Source of the DNA: Bacteroidales bacterium
GTDB taxonomy: Bacteria > Bacteroidota > Bacteroidia > Bacteroidales > JAAYJT01
Length of the DNA stretch: 64,000 nucleotides
Assembly (NCBI GenBank): GCA_014860575.1
Contig: JACZJK010000042.1
Location: 62,001 to 126,000, forward strand
Direction of reading: 5' to 3'
In this document: positions 1 to 8,066 of the stretch, one piece after another
Layout of the letters: every line of letters begins with the position of its first letter
Position numbering within the stretch: position 1 is the stretch's first letter
Translations under genes and position numbers: made by a program
Notes under the pieces: generated by a model
Seen by the model: only the letters and a program-made list of their open reading frames with translations
Database searches by the model: none
What the model was told of the DNA's origin: nothing

Positions 1-567
1 TGTTTTGGTGCTGAACAAGGGGTGGAAATCAAAAATTGCTTCCATGATCATGGTTTCGCGCAACCGCACCGACGAAGCCATGGATCCAATAAAAACATTA
101 TCGTAAATAGAAATAGCGCCATCGCGGGTAAAAAAGAAATTATGCAAAGGTTTCAGTGAGAACCTCTCTTTGCTTAAGAAATTCGTTAGCGTATTCTTTT
201 GAAGTGGAACCCCTTCAATCAGCGATTGCGAGAGCTGCTCCTCATCCATTTCCACTAGTGCGGGCGAAATGCAGCCTGCTTCTTCGTTTTTGCAAATCTT
301 AAGAACAAGGCTCTCTTTGACCTTTTCATTTTTCAGAATATCGCGCAGCAAATCCCTGACTTCGAGGGTACGGGTAAAATGCTGCAATACGCCTTTGAAC
401 TGGTTATACTCTTCAATGGCAACGTTCAGGTTCAGAATATCGCTATAGAGTGCACGCTCAGCGTTTTCGGGAGTCATGTTTTCCACCTCAGCGCCGGGGG
501 TGTGAATCACCACGGCTTCAAGTTCGCCAATTTCGGAATAAATTTGGGTTGGTATTTTTTCCTGCAT
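1..567 (-). CDS. arcA: Arginine deiminase, N-terminal part (cut by window edge)
   Basis: The reverse strand from ATG at 567 stays open to base 1 and gives 189 residues of the amino end. It shows the family opening SEIGELEAVVIHTPG (residues 11-25), the E-N-M-T-P-E-N segment at 29-35, and FFTRDG near 145-150, which is the arginine deiminase FTRD motif of the guanidine-binding site. It is followed by RLRETMIMEAIF, matching the family's R-x-R-E-T segment. The enzyme hydrolyses arginine to citrulline and ammonia in the cytosol, often as the first step of ATP-yielding arginine fermentation. The catalytic Cys/His half lies beyond the left edge, so completeness and any neighbouring arc genes cannot be judged. 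Peptidyl-arginine deiminase or amidinotransferase relatives are less likely given the ADI-specific N-terminus. Confidence 0.85.
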   Translation of the reverse strand, partial: MQEKIPTQIYSEIGELEAVVIHTPGAEVENMTPENAERALYSDILNLNVAIEEYNQFKGVLQHFTRTLEVRDLLRDILKNEKVKESLVLKICKNEEAGCISPALVEMDEEQLSQSLIEGVPLQKNTLTNFLSKERFSLKPLHNFFFTRDGAISIYDNVFIGSMASSVRLRETMIMEAIFDFHPLFSTKT

Positions 568-741
568 AATGCTTGATCAATCAGTAAGCATGCAAATGTA
601 GGAAATATTTGCCGGAGAGAAAGGGGGCCTGAAGATACTCAGATATAGGCCATGGAAATAACATTAATTTAATGCTTATCCCTTTCAAAACACCTTATGC
701 CGGGATTCATTAACAATGTATTTTAAAATTATAACTTTTAA

Positions 742-899
742 AACCTTAAGCCCACACCGGAAAGCCACAAATTACTGATTTTTAGCGTTTATAGCCCCTA
801 ACCACTATAGGGAAAACGCTAAAATTCATCAATTTGTGAAAGTCCTCGCCACGGCGAGGATTTAGGGGTATATTGACTTTTCGGAGTAGACTTAACCTT
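742..899. mobile_element. MITE-like element, copy 1, with 6-bp target duplications
   Basis: A 146-bp element (748-893) is flanked on both sides by AACCTT (742-747 and 894-899). Its ends form imperfect 20-bp terminal inverted repeats (AAGCCCACACCGGAAAG at the left against the complement of the right end, about 15 of 20 matching). Inside is a second inverted repeat, 766-790 against 814-838, starting CACAAATT and ending AGCGTTT, with three mismatches in 25. It contains no ORF. The same structure recurs at 7719-7860. Size, inverted ends, target duplication and lack of coding capacity fit a non-autonomous miniature transposable element mobilised by a transposase outside this window. It sits just before the CNNM-type gene, so it could also affect that gene's transcription. 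Confidence 0.8.
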
Positions 900-1027
900 A
901 ATTGTATCCAACCCTATTGTGCATGTTTCTTGCGTTTACACTTTTCTCCAAATGGCTGGACTGCATCGTGCATATCAACTATATGATATGCAAAAAGGCA
1001 GAATGTCATATCTTTGTCAAAAAAACA

Positions 1028-2113
1028 ATGGTAACGCTTCTCGCCTATTTATTCCTGGCATTAGTTATTTCATTCTTATGTTCAATAATGGAAGCTGTGC
1101 TGCTTTCAACACCTCAATCCTTTTTAATAGTTAATAAGGAAGCCGGGCACCCCTGGGCAAAACAATTTTCAGAATTAAAAGTCAACATTGACAAACCCCT
1201 TTCTGCCATCCTTTCACTGAATACTGTTGCCCACACTATCGGAGCAGCTGGTGTGGGAGCCCAGGCGATCAAGGTTTTTGGTGATGCCTATTTTGGAATT
1301 GTGTCGGCCATTTTAACAATACTGATTCTTGTTTTAACTGAGATAATTCCTAAAACCATTGGCGCCAAGTATTGGAGGAGTTTGACAAAGAGTGCAGCAT
1401 ATATAATCAGGGGAATGGTCATTATCACCTATCCATTGGTAATGATATCGCTGGTGATCACAAAACTGATATCAAAAAACTCAACAGAGCATGTTACCAG
1501 CAGGGAAGAAATTGCAGCATTGACCAATATAGGAGCCAGCGAAGGTGTTTTCTCAGAAAAAGAACATCGGATCATCCAAAATTTACTGAAACTTAAAAAT
1601 GTAAGAGTTACTGAAATAATGACCCCCAGGGTGGTTGTGGCTGTTGCCGATGAAAATCTTCCGCTTAAGGATTTTCTTGAAGATAAAGATTATCTGAAAT
1701 TTTCACGCATTCCTGTGTTTAAAGACTCTGAGGAAAATATCACAGGCTATGTTTTCAGACAAACTGTTTTTGAAAAGCTTGCTGAAGGTCAGCATGAGCT
1801 GAAACTCAAAGATATCAAACGGGAAATAGTGATTGTTCCTAATTCCATTGTGTTGTTTTCGCTTTGGGAAAAACTGCTTGAGAAAAAAGAGCACATAGCC
1901 CTGATTGTTGATGAATATGGTGGCCTCGATGGAGTTGTAACCATGGAAGATATCATCGAAACATTCCTGGGCCTCGAAATTGTTGATGAAAAAGACACCA
2001 TCCCCGATATGCAGGTTTATGCCCGCGAAAGATGGAACACACGACAAGCCAAATATAATGCCCTGGATCAACTGGGTAAAAAAGGTAATCCGGATACCGG
2101 ATCAGGCCAATAA
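1028..2113 (+). CDS. CNNM/CorC-type membrane protein (DUF21 plus CBS pair)
   Basis: A 361-residue integral membrane protein. The first 150 or so residues carry the DUF21/CNNM transmembrane domain (hydrophobic start VTLLAYLFLALVISFLCS, then EIIPKTIGAKY, the family's conserved E-x-x-P-K segment). A pair of CBS-like regions follows, with the linker RVTEIMTPRV and the typical end VDEYGGLDGVVTMEDIIE. Such proteins (often labelled hemolysin) are linked to magnesium or cobalt efflux. The C-terminal CorC_HlyC domain seems missing or very short. The reading frame stays open upstream to a TTG at 902, but the ATG at 1028 starts exactly at the hydrophobic N-terminus and is preferred. The MITE at 748-893 lies about 135 bp upstream. 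Confidence 0.85.
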   Translation: MVTLLAYLFLALVISFLCSIMEAVLLSTPQSFLIVNKEAGHPWAKQFSELKVNIDKPLSAILSLNTVAHTIGAAGVGAQAIKVFGDAYFGIVSAILTILILVLTEIIPKTIGAKYWRSLTKSAAYIIRGMVIITYPLVMISLVITKLISKNSTEHVTSREEIAALTNIGASEGVFSEKEHRIIQNLLKLKNVRVTEIMTPRVVVAVADENLPLKDFLEDKDYLKFSRIPVFKDSEENITGYVFRQTVFEKLAEGQHELKLKDIKREIVIVPNSIVLFSLWEKLLEKKEHIALIVDEYGGLDGVVTMEDIIETFLGLEIVDEKDTIPDMQVYARERWNTRQAKYNALDQLGKKGNPDTGSGQ

Positions 2114-2165
2114 CTTATTTTGATCCACGATATTTTGTAAACTCCCCACTTGAAAAACCACGCTA

Positions 2166-2939
2166 ATGAAAGAGAAAAAATGGTATGAATTGTTGTTCGA
2201 AAACTATGGGCTTGAATATGATAACGAGCCCTTTACAAAAGGCACAATGGGTGAATGCGATTTTATTGAACAAGAATTAGAGTTCGATAAAACATTAAAA
2301 ATTATTGATATCGGATGCGGTACTGGCAGGCATTCCATTGAACTCGCTAAAAGAGGTTATTCATTAACTGGAATTGATTTAGCTGAGTCATTGCTTGAAA
2401 GGGCGAGACAAAAAGCAAAGGAAGTCAATGTGCAAATCGAGTTCTTAAAGCATGATGCCCGTGCATTGCCATTTGAAAGCCAGTTTGATGTTGCCATCAT
2501 GCTGTGTGAAGGAAGTTTTCCATTAATGGAAACCGATGAAATGAACTTCGGGATATTGAAGAATGTTGCCAAAGCGCTGAAGCCAAAGGCAAAGTTTATA
2601 TTTACCACGCTCAACGGTTTGTTCCCGCTTTACCACTCCATCAACGATTTTCATGAATCAAATAATGAGAAGGTGGGGGCAAAATACAAAAGCGAATCTT
2701 TTGACCTCATGACCTTCAGGGATTACAATAAAACAACATTTATAGATGATCACAGAATAACGCATAGCGTTGAATGCAATGAACGTTATTATATTCCCCC
2801 AGAGATTACATGGATGCTCAAAACACTTGACTTTCAGAAAATTGACATTTATGGCGCCAAACTCGGCGCTTTTTCAAGAAACGATATACTGACAACAGAA
2901 GATTTTGAAATGCTTGTAATCGCTGAAAAGCAAGCATGA
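2166..2939 (+). CDS. Class I SAM-dependent methyltransferase
   Basis: A 257-residue soluble protein with a Rossmann methyltransferase fold. Motif I is LKIIDIGCGTGRH at residues 44-56, an acidic residue ends strand 2 (GIDLAE), and FDVAIML is motif IV. The substrate cannot be told from the sequence. The C-terminal half (IPPEITWMLKTLDF) resembles the many small-molecule methyltransferases of this fold. Its stop codon overlaps the start of the next methyltransferase (ATGA at 2936-2939), so the two are surely co-translated. The two proteins are not close copies, which suggests different substrates or one shared pathway. Confidence 0.8.
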   Translation: MKEKKWYELLFENYGLEYDNEPFTKGTMGECDFIEQELEFDKTLKIIDIGCGTGRHSIELAKRGYSLTGIDLAESLLERARQKAKEVNVQIEFLKHDARALPFESQFDVAIMLCEGSFPLMETDEMNFGILKNVAKALKPKAKFIFTTLNGLFPLYHSINDFHESNNEKVGAKYKSESFDLMTFRDYNKTTFIDDHRITHSVECNERYYIPPEITWMLKTLDFQKIDIYGAKLGAFSRNDILTTEDFEMLVIAEKQA

Positions 2940-3715
2940 AATCCCTTGAAGAAAGTGTAGTAGCAGCACTGGATGGTTCAGACATAGAGCTGTACCCCTT
3001 TTTGCCATACATACTTCAGGATATTTGGGAAATAGGTACCGACCCTGATGTTGTCATTGCATTAATCGCCAAATACTTCAGCAACTATAACGATTTAGAA
3101 ATCCTTGACCTAGGTTGCGGAAAAGGAGCAGTTTCAGTGAAGCTGGCTCAGCGTTTTCATTGCAGTTGCCGGGGAATTGATGCTATGAGCGACTTTATTC
3201 AGACCGCAAAAGAAAAGGCGAAAGAATTTGGATATGAGAGCTACTGCACTTTTGAAGTTGGGGATATCAGAAAAAGTTTAACCCATTTGCCTGAGTTCGA
3301 CGTCATCATTCTTGGTGCCATTGGCCCTGTTTTAGGTGATTACAAGGAAACCTTGACTACTTTAAGCAAGCATCTAAAGGCCGGTGGAGTTTTTATCATT
3401 GATGATGCCTACATTGAAAACTCGAGTGATTTCACTTCTCCACACATGCTGAAGTATGATGAATTAATCATGCAGATCGAAAGCGCTGGAATATGTTTGG
3501 TTGAAAACCGGGTGGTCAGCAATCAGGAAGTTATTGAGTCTGATGATTTGATTTTAAGTTCAATTAAACAAAGATGCCGCGAATTGGCTGAAAAGCATCC
3601 TGAGAAAAAACATATTTTTGAAGATTATATAGCTGTTCAGGAGTTTGAAAGCGATGTAAATGCAAATAAAGCAGTTTGCACTACGCTGGTCATAAAGAAG
3701 AACCTGGATCGCTAA
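2936..3715 (+). CDS. Class I SAM-dependent methyltransferase
   Basis: A 259-residue methyltransferase. Motif I is EILDLGCGKGAVSV at about residues 55-68, and the strand-2 acidic residue is in CRGIDAMSDF. Motif IV is FDVIILGAIG, and GGVFIIDDAYI fits the later strand of the fold. The ATG overlaps the stop of the preceding methyltransferase by four bases, a sign of translational coupling. The N-terminus (YPFLPYILQDIWEIGTDP) resembles small-molecule methyltransferases found in many Bacteroidetes and Firmicutes, but the substrate is unknown. The gene runs convergently towards the secreted protein at 3846-5336, with a hairpin terminator between them. Confidence 0.8.
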   Translation: MKSLEESVVAALDGSDIELYPFLPYILQDIWEIGTDPDVVIALIAKYFSNYNDLEILDLGCGKGAVSVKLAQRFHCSCRGIDAMSDFIQTAKEKAKEFGYESYCTFEVGDIRKSLTHLPEFDVIILGAIGPVLGDYKETLTTLSKHLKAGGVFIIDDAYIENSSDFTSPHMLKYDELIMQIESAGICLVENRVVSNQEVIESDDLILSSIKQRCRELAEKHPEKKHIFEDYIAVQEFESDVNANKAVCTTLVIKKNLDR

Positions 3716-3784
3716 ACCTGTTATTCGCTGGAAAATCAATTAGCTCTATTTCTTCACGCAAAATGACCAACAGCCACTACTCAT

Positions 3785-3819
3785 CATAAAAAAATCGCAG
3801 CACACTTTGCGCTGCGATT
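3785..3819 (-). terminator. Rho-independent terminator of the Tyr/His-rich protein gene
   Basis: AATCGCAGC (3793-3801) pairs perfectly with GCTGCGATT (3811-3819) around a 9-base loop. Read on the minus strand, the stem is followed directly by a run of T (complement of A at 3788-3794), which makes it a terminator for the minus-strand gene that stops at 3846. The plus-strand side has no T run, so it is a weaker stop for the methyltransferase operon. Confidence 0.75.
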
Positions 3820-3845
3820 CAATTATAAAATACTAATATCTGCTT

Positions 3846-5336
3846 TTATCTTCCGCCTGAGCGTTTGTTGCTGCTCTTGGTTTCGGTGGAACTTTTACGA
3901 CTGCCTGAGCTTTTGCTTTCTACTTTGCCGGCACTTTTGTTGCTGCTGTTACGCTCCTGGGTTTTGACCCTATTTACAGTCCTGCTTTCAGATTTTGCAG
4001 GCTTTGATCTTTCAACGGCAGATCTGCTTTCTTTTTTAGATGAAGCCGGCGCGCTCCGTGTTACTGACTTTTTAGGTTCAGCTGATTTTGGCCTTTCAAT
4101 CCTACCTGAAGATGATTTTTCCTTTGAGGAATTGATAGTGGACTCTTTCTTTGGGCTTGCTGGCCTTGAGGTTCTGGTTGGTTCCACATTACGTGGAGGA
4201 GCAGCCTGTTCTCTTGACGACCTGTTTACCTTCTTTTCGATTGGCCTTGCATCTTCCCTTCGGGGAGCAGTTGTTCTTTGAGCATCTTCGCTGCGGCTGC
4301 TTCTGCCAGGGCTTGCTGTTTCGTTGCGGCTACTGCCGGTACGTAAATCGCGTACCTCTCTGGTTCTACCTTCATTTACAGACCTTGTGCCTCTTTCGTT
4401 TACATCAGGTGTCGGGCGTGATCCTTGTCTGCCTTCAGCAGCACCTACCGAACTCCGGCCAGGTAAGTTGCTTCCTGTTGATTGCCGATGTGCATATACT
4501 CTTTCGCCTTCACTTCTTTTTTCAGGGCGGCTGTAGGTATCTTTATAAGTTCCCTTGTTAATATTAACTACGACCGTTGGAGAATAGTTGCGTATACTCG
4601 AATAATATACGTTTCGGTAATGCACGCTGCGGGGTTGTTTCCAGGGGCGGTAATGTGCGTAGTAGTGATCATACCAGTTGTAGTGGTATCCGTAGTAGTA
4701 ATGGTAGTAATGAGGAGTCCAGGGATGCCAGTAAACAGGGTAGTATCCCCAGCGGTAAGCAGAGCGCCAAACCCTGTAAGTTGGCTGATACATATAAACT
4801 ATCACCGGCCAGCTAGCTACTTCATAATAAGTGGTTTGAACCACGGTAACATTGCGGCGTGTTTTTACTTTTTTGGTGACTGTAGTAGCATATCCGGGAT
4901 TGGGAGTTTCATCATACATAGGCTCGATGATGTAATTGGCGCCATAAAGCGCTTCATCGCCAATAAGCTGGATCTGTACCGCATCATCACGTAATTTCTC
5001 AACTGTAAAAACTGCAACATCCTGTTGTTCATTTTCGTTGAGAGCCACCCTTAAAACAATGGTGTGGATATTGCCATCAGCATAGTTATAAACCATGATG
5101 TAGTCAACAGCGTTGTCACCATTGAGATCGAGGTTGTTGATAATGGTTTCGGGATCGTTGAGGCTGCGTTCAAAACCTTCCAGTGTTTCTGAATTCTGGA
5201 AAAGGTGCATCACGGCGTAGAGGTTAAGGTTGTCGCCAGGCAGTCCGAGGTATTCGTCGGGTCTGTCCTGTGCTTTTAGTGCGCTGCTTGCTGCCAGCAA
5301 GAGGGCGAGGACGAAGGAAAAGAGTTGTGTTTTCAT
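3846..5336 (-). CDS. Secreted Tyr/His/Trp-rich protein with Ser/Arg/Lys-rich tail
   Basis: A 496-residue protein of unknown function. The ATG at 5336 gives a clean signal peptide (KTQLFSFVLALLLAASSALKA, cleavage near AQD). The longer frame to 5453 begins with TTG and adds an unlikely 39 residues. Residues 20-150 form a globular region with an EF-hand-like stretch, DLNGDNAVDYI. A strongly aromatic segment follows (HPWTPHYYHYYYGYHY and similar). The last 200 residues are low complexity, rich in Ser, Arg, Lys, Pro and Glu, and probably disordered and positively charged. It may bind cell-wall polymer, nucleic acid or metal, but none of these is shown. It has no T9SS sorting tail and is monocistronic with its own terminator. 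Confidence 0.7.
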   Translation of the reverse strand: MKTQLFSFVLALLLAASSALKAQDRPDEYLGLPGDNLNLYAVMHLFQNSETLEGFERSLNDPETIINNLDLNGDNAVDYIMVYNYADGNIHTIVLRVALNENEQQDVAVFTVEKLRDDAVQIQLIGDEALYGANYIIEPMYDETPNPGYATTVTKKVKTRRNVTVVQTTYYEVASWPVIVYMYQPTYRVWRSAYRWGYYPVYWHPWTPHYYHYYYGYHYNWYDHYYAHYRPWKQPRSVHYRNVYYSSIRNYSPTVVVNINKGTYKDTYSRPEKRSEGERVYAHRQSTGSNLPGRSSVGAAEGRQGSRPTPDVNERGTRSVNEGRTREVRDLRTGSSRNETASPGRSSRSEDAQRTTAPRREDARPIEKKVNRSSREQAAPPRNVEPTRTSRPASPKKESTINSSKEKSSSGRIERPKSAEPKKSVTRSAPASSKKESRSAVERSKPAKSESRTVNRVKTQERNSSNKSAGKVESKSSGSRKSSTETKSSNKRSGGR

Positions 5337-5517
5337 GGCTTTATGTATTAAAAGTAAAACGTCAATGTATTGCATAAACCAAAAGCCATGCCAAAAATTA
5401 TTGATTAAATCAAGATGCAATGAATGAGCGTTATCGGGTTGTGAAAGGCCCAATTAAGGCTTTAAATCCTCAAATCAGCAAATTTTGGAACAATTTAGAG
5501 TCTTCAGAAAGCAACTT

Positions 5518-6093
5518 TTAGCAATTACAGCAACTGCAGCCGCCTTTTGGTTTCACAAGCTGCGAAGAATTTACGAGGCTGGCACCTTTTGATGCCATTT
5601 CTTCGAGGGCTTTTTCTCCATCACCGGGATTCACTTCAACCGGATGGATGGCATCGGTTACAACAAATGTGCTGAAACCTTTCTGAAGTGAGTCTAATAC
5701 TGTTTCCTTCACACAGTAATCGGTAGCAAGGCCAGCGATGTACAGGTCGGTAATTCCCCTGTTAACCAGGTATTCTTCAAGGTCAATATTGGTGGCTTCA
5801 AAGGCTGAATACCCGTCGTCTTTTCCTTCGGTGCCTTTGAGAAATATTTTTTCGATCATACTCATGTGCAAATCCTGATGCATGTCGGCGCCATCGGTTT
5901 GCCTGACGCAATGTGGTGGCCATTTTTCGAAATGTTTGCTATCAACCGGATGCCAGTCCATGGAGGCAACGACGAGCGGGAAACCTGACATTATATTATT
6001 AATCACAGGAACTACCTGGTCGCCATTTTTTACTTCGAGGGCACCACCCGGGCAAAAATCATTTTGTACGTCAACTATTAATAAAGCTTTCAT
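5518..6093 (-). CDS. pncA: Nicotinamidase/pyrazinamidase with Cys-rich tail
   Basis: A 191-residue cysteine hydrolase of the isochorismatase fold that converts nicotinamide to nicotinate. The catalytic triad is visible: D8 (LLIVDVQNDF), K86 (FLKGTEG) and C127 (ATDYCVKET). Metal ligands fit D46, H48, H54 and H61 (DWHP...H...WPPHC). The gene follows pncB by 44 bp on the same strand, so the two form a short nicotinamide salvage operon. The oddity is the extreme C-terminus, GGCSCCNC, which places four cysteines in the last six residues. That is not part of the catalytic core and might bind a metal. Confidence 0.93.
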   Translation of the reverse strand: MKALLIVDVQNDFCPGGALEVKNGDQVVPVINNIMSGFPLVVASMDWHPVDSKHFEKWPPHCVRQTDGADMHQDLHMSMIEKIFLKGTEGKDDGYSAFEATNIDLEEYLVNRGITDLYIAGLATDYCVKETVLDSLQKGFSTFVVTDAIHPVEVNPGDGEKALEEMASKGASLVNSSQLVKPKGGCSCCNC

Positions 6094-6137
6094 TTATTTT
6101 ATTTAAGATTTAAAATTCAAAATTCCAGATTCTAAAA

Positions 6138-7559
6138 TTAGTTCTTAATATTTTTCCTGATCTGATTAACGAGCGATGAACGCAAATCCATCAGTTCACG
6201 GCTGATGCCAACTTTGTAAATATGCGGGAACTCGAAGCGTTTGTGTTCAGGGTAAAGCCTGGAAGTACTCTCTTTGACATACGAAGCTGCTTCCTGTGGC
6301 GATGGCAAATCATAGAGCTTTTTCCCTTTTTCAATGACTTTTTTGAGAACCACTTCGCTTTTTCTGTTTGCAACGGAAGAATGTTTGTCGGAATGGTGCG
6401 GATGGTAAATAGTATCAATTTCCTTCTCTGAATCCAGGACAACACCATCAGCATAATACATTCCATCATCATCGAAGAAGCGAAGCACATTTTTAATTCC
6501 CGGAAGAATCATTTTCTCAATATTCTCGGAGATTTTAAGCCTGGGTTTTCCATCACTGACAGCCAGTTTATAAACTCCATCAAGCACTGCATCATCCTGT
6601 CCGGTAACAAGCCTGGTTCCGACCCCAAAGAAATCAATAGGAGCAGCCTGATTGAGCAAGCTTCGGATCACAAATTCATCGAGTTGATTTGAGCACGCTA
6701 TTTTTACATATTTCAGGCCGGCATCATCCAGCATCTTGCGGGCTTTTTTACTCAAATACGCAAGGTCGCCACTATCAAGCCGGATGGCCAGTAATCTTTC
6801 GCCACGGTTTTCCATTTCTTTGGCAACAATGATGGCATTGGGAACACCGGTTCTCAAAGTGTCGTAAGTATCAACAAGTAAAATACAACGTTTGGGATAG
6901 GCTTCGGCGAAAGCACGAAACGATGAAAGTTCATCCTCGTAGCTTTGAATCCAGGAATGTGCCTGAGTACCTGTAGACTCAAGACCATAGGCAAATGCGC
7001 TGTAAACATTGCTGGTACTGTTGAACCCGCCTATAACCGCCGCTTTGCTGGCCAAAATGCTTCCAAGGCCCTGGGCACGGCGCATGCCAAAATCAACAAG
7101 TATCCGATCGCCTGCAACCATGCGGATGCGATGGGCTTTTGTAGCGATAAGCGAACCAAAATTTACAAGGTTCAACAAAGCCGTTTCAATAAGCTGGGCT
7201 TCAATCAGATTGCCTTCAACCCTTATGATGGGCTCAACCGGGAAAACCACTTCACCTTCCCTGGGCGCATACAAGCTTCCTTTGAATGTGAAGCTTCGAA
7301 GGTATTTTGTAAATCGTTTATCGAACCCAATAGAATCAAGGTATTCGCAATCTTCATCGCTGAAGTGAAGGTTCTCAAGATAATCAACGATATCGCTCAG
7401 TCCCGCAAAAATAACATACGCCCCGTTGAAAGGATTTTTACGGTAGAAATAGTCGAAACACGCCTGAACATTTTGTTTTCCGGTCAGCAGGTAGCCCTGC
7501 GCCATTGTAAGTTGGTAGTGATCGGTATATAAACCGGAATGTTCCTTCAGAAGGTGCAT
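6138..7559 (-). CDS. pncB: Nicotinate phosphoribosyltransferase
   Basis: This enzyme joins nicotinate and PRPP to give nicotinate mononucleotide, the second step of the Preiss-Handler route. The N-terminus has GLYTDHYQLTMAQGY, the family's LxTDxYxLTM motif, and the centre has ESTGTQAHSWI with the conserved AHSW histidine. VDTYDTLRTGVPNAI and IRLDSGDLAYLS are further family blocks. Length (473 residues) is normal. An ATG ten codons upstream (7589) is in frame, but a promoter-like TACCTTTG lies on the minus strand at 7576-7583 inside those codons, so 7559 is the better start. pncA follows in the same operon, and nadD, the next enzyme, lies at 14.2 kb. Confidence 0.92.
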   Translation of the reverse strand: MHLLKEHSGLYTDHYQLTMAQGYLLTGKQNVQACFDYFYRKNPFNGAYVIFAGLSDIVDYLENLHFSDEDCEYLDSIGFDKRFTKYLRSFTFKGSLYAPREGEVVFPVEPIIRVEGNLIEAQLIETALLNLVNFGSLIATKAHRIRMVAGDRILVDFGMRRAQGLGSILASKAAVIGGFNSTSNVYSAFAYGLESTGTQAHSWIQSYEDELSSFRAFAEAYPKRCILLVDTYDTLRTGVPNAIIVAKEMENRGERLLAIRLDSGDLAYLSKKARKMLDDAGLKYVKIACSNQLDEFVIRSLLNQAAPIDFFGVGTRLVTGQDDAVLDGVYKLAVSDGKPRLKISENIEKMILPGIKNVLRFFDDDGMYYADGVVLDSEKEIDTIYHPHHSDKHSSVANRKSEVVLKKVIEKGKKLYDLPSPQEAASYVKESTSRLYPEHKRFEFPHIYKVGISRELMDLRSSLVNQIRKNIKN

Positions 7560-7575
7560 AATTATATTTTGATCG

Positions 7576-7583
7576 CAAAGGTA
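7576..7583 (-). promoter_or_regulatory. Candidate -7 box for pncB-pncA
   Basis: The minus strand reads TACCTTTG, a full match to the Bacteroidetes -7 consensus TAnnTTTG, 16 bases before the ATG at 7559. No clear TTTG-like -33 box was found. If active, it gives a very short leader and excludes the ATG at 7589. Confidence 0.4.
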
Positions 7584-7617
7584 AGCCATTGCTTCTTAAT
7601 AGAACGACTGGGATAGG

Positions 7618-7712
7618 GAAAGTGAGAAAATGGGAAGGTGAGAAGATGAGAAGATGAGAGGCGGGAGATCAGGCAGAGTATATCAAATCCAAAGACCAAA
7701 ATTCAAAAATTC
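7618..7712. repeat. Short-period low-complexity spacer tract
   Basis: The spacer upstream of pncB holds a purine tract of near-repeats of GAGAAGATGA (7618-7672), followed by drifting copies of CAAAATTCAAA (7690-7712). It has no ORF and no stable hairpin. Similar tracts with other words appear in several other spacers of the window. Confidence 0.7.
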
Positions 7713-7866
7713 AAAATTGAGCCCACTCTGAAAAGTCACAAATTGCTGATTTTTATCGTTTTTAACCCCTGACCCCTAAAGGGGAAACGCTAAAAATCAG
7801 CAATTTGTGGAAGTCCCATTTAGGGGATTTAGGGGCATATTGACTTTTCAGAGGGGACTCAAAATT
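7713..7866. mobile_element. MITE-like element, copy 2, with 6-bp target duplications
   Basis: A 142-bp element (7719-7860) is flanked by AAAATT at 7713-7718 and 7861-7866. The terminal inverted repeats are 20 bp with about 18 matches (GAGCCCACTCTGAAAAG at the left end). An inner inverted repeat, 7737-7761 against 7785-7809, matches 24 of 25, so the element could fold into a large cruciform or RNA hairpin. It aligns along its whole length with copy 1 at 748-893, apart from about four bases of indels. It is inserted inside a low-complexity CAAAATTCAAA tract, whose repetitive sequence weakens the target-duplication evidence for this copy alone. Confidence 0.82.
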
Positions 7867-8062
7867 CAAAGATCAAAGCCAAAAATCCAAAGCCCCAAAT
7901 TCCAAAATTTCAAATTCAAAAAAACTGTCGTTTGTTGATTTACGAATCTTAAATCTGGAATTTTGAATTAATAATTCCACCACTCCACTACTCCAACAAC
8001 CAACCAATTAACAAATTAACCAATCGACTATTTAACCAATCAACCATTTAACCAATTCACTC
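7867..8062. repeat. Short-period low-complexity spacer tract
   Basis: The spacer between the MITE and the butyrate kinase stop holds drifting repeats of TCAAA/CCAAA words (7867-7925), a CCACTACTCCA-like stretch near 7980-7996, and then near-repeats of TTAACCAAT (8000-8060). There is no gene and no convincing terminator. Confidence 0.7.
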
Positions 8063-8066
8063 AGCC

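Noticed and set aside
902-1027. Longer N-terminus for the CNNM/CorC-type protein
   Set aside because: It would start at TTG, right after the MITE duplication, with a Cys-rich unlikely peptide. The ATG at 1028 starts at the first true membrane helix.
3865-4561. Leucine-rich plus-strand ORFs opposite the Ser/Arg-rich tail
   Set aside because: They are antisense shadows of the low-complexity minus-strand coding region, lacking start signals and any recognisable domain.
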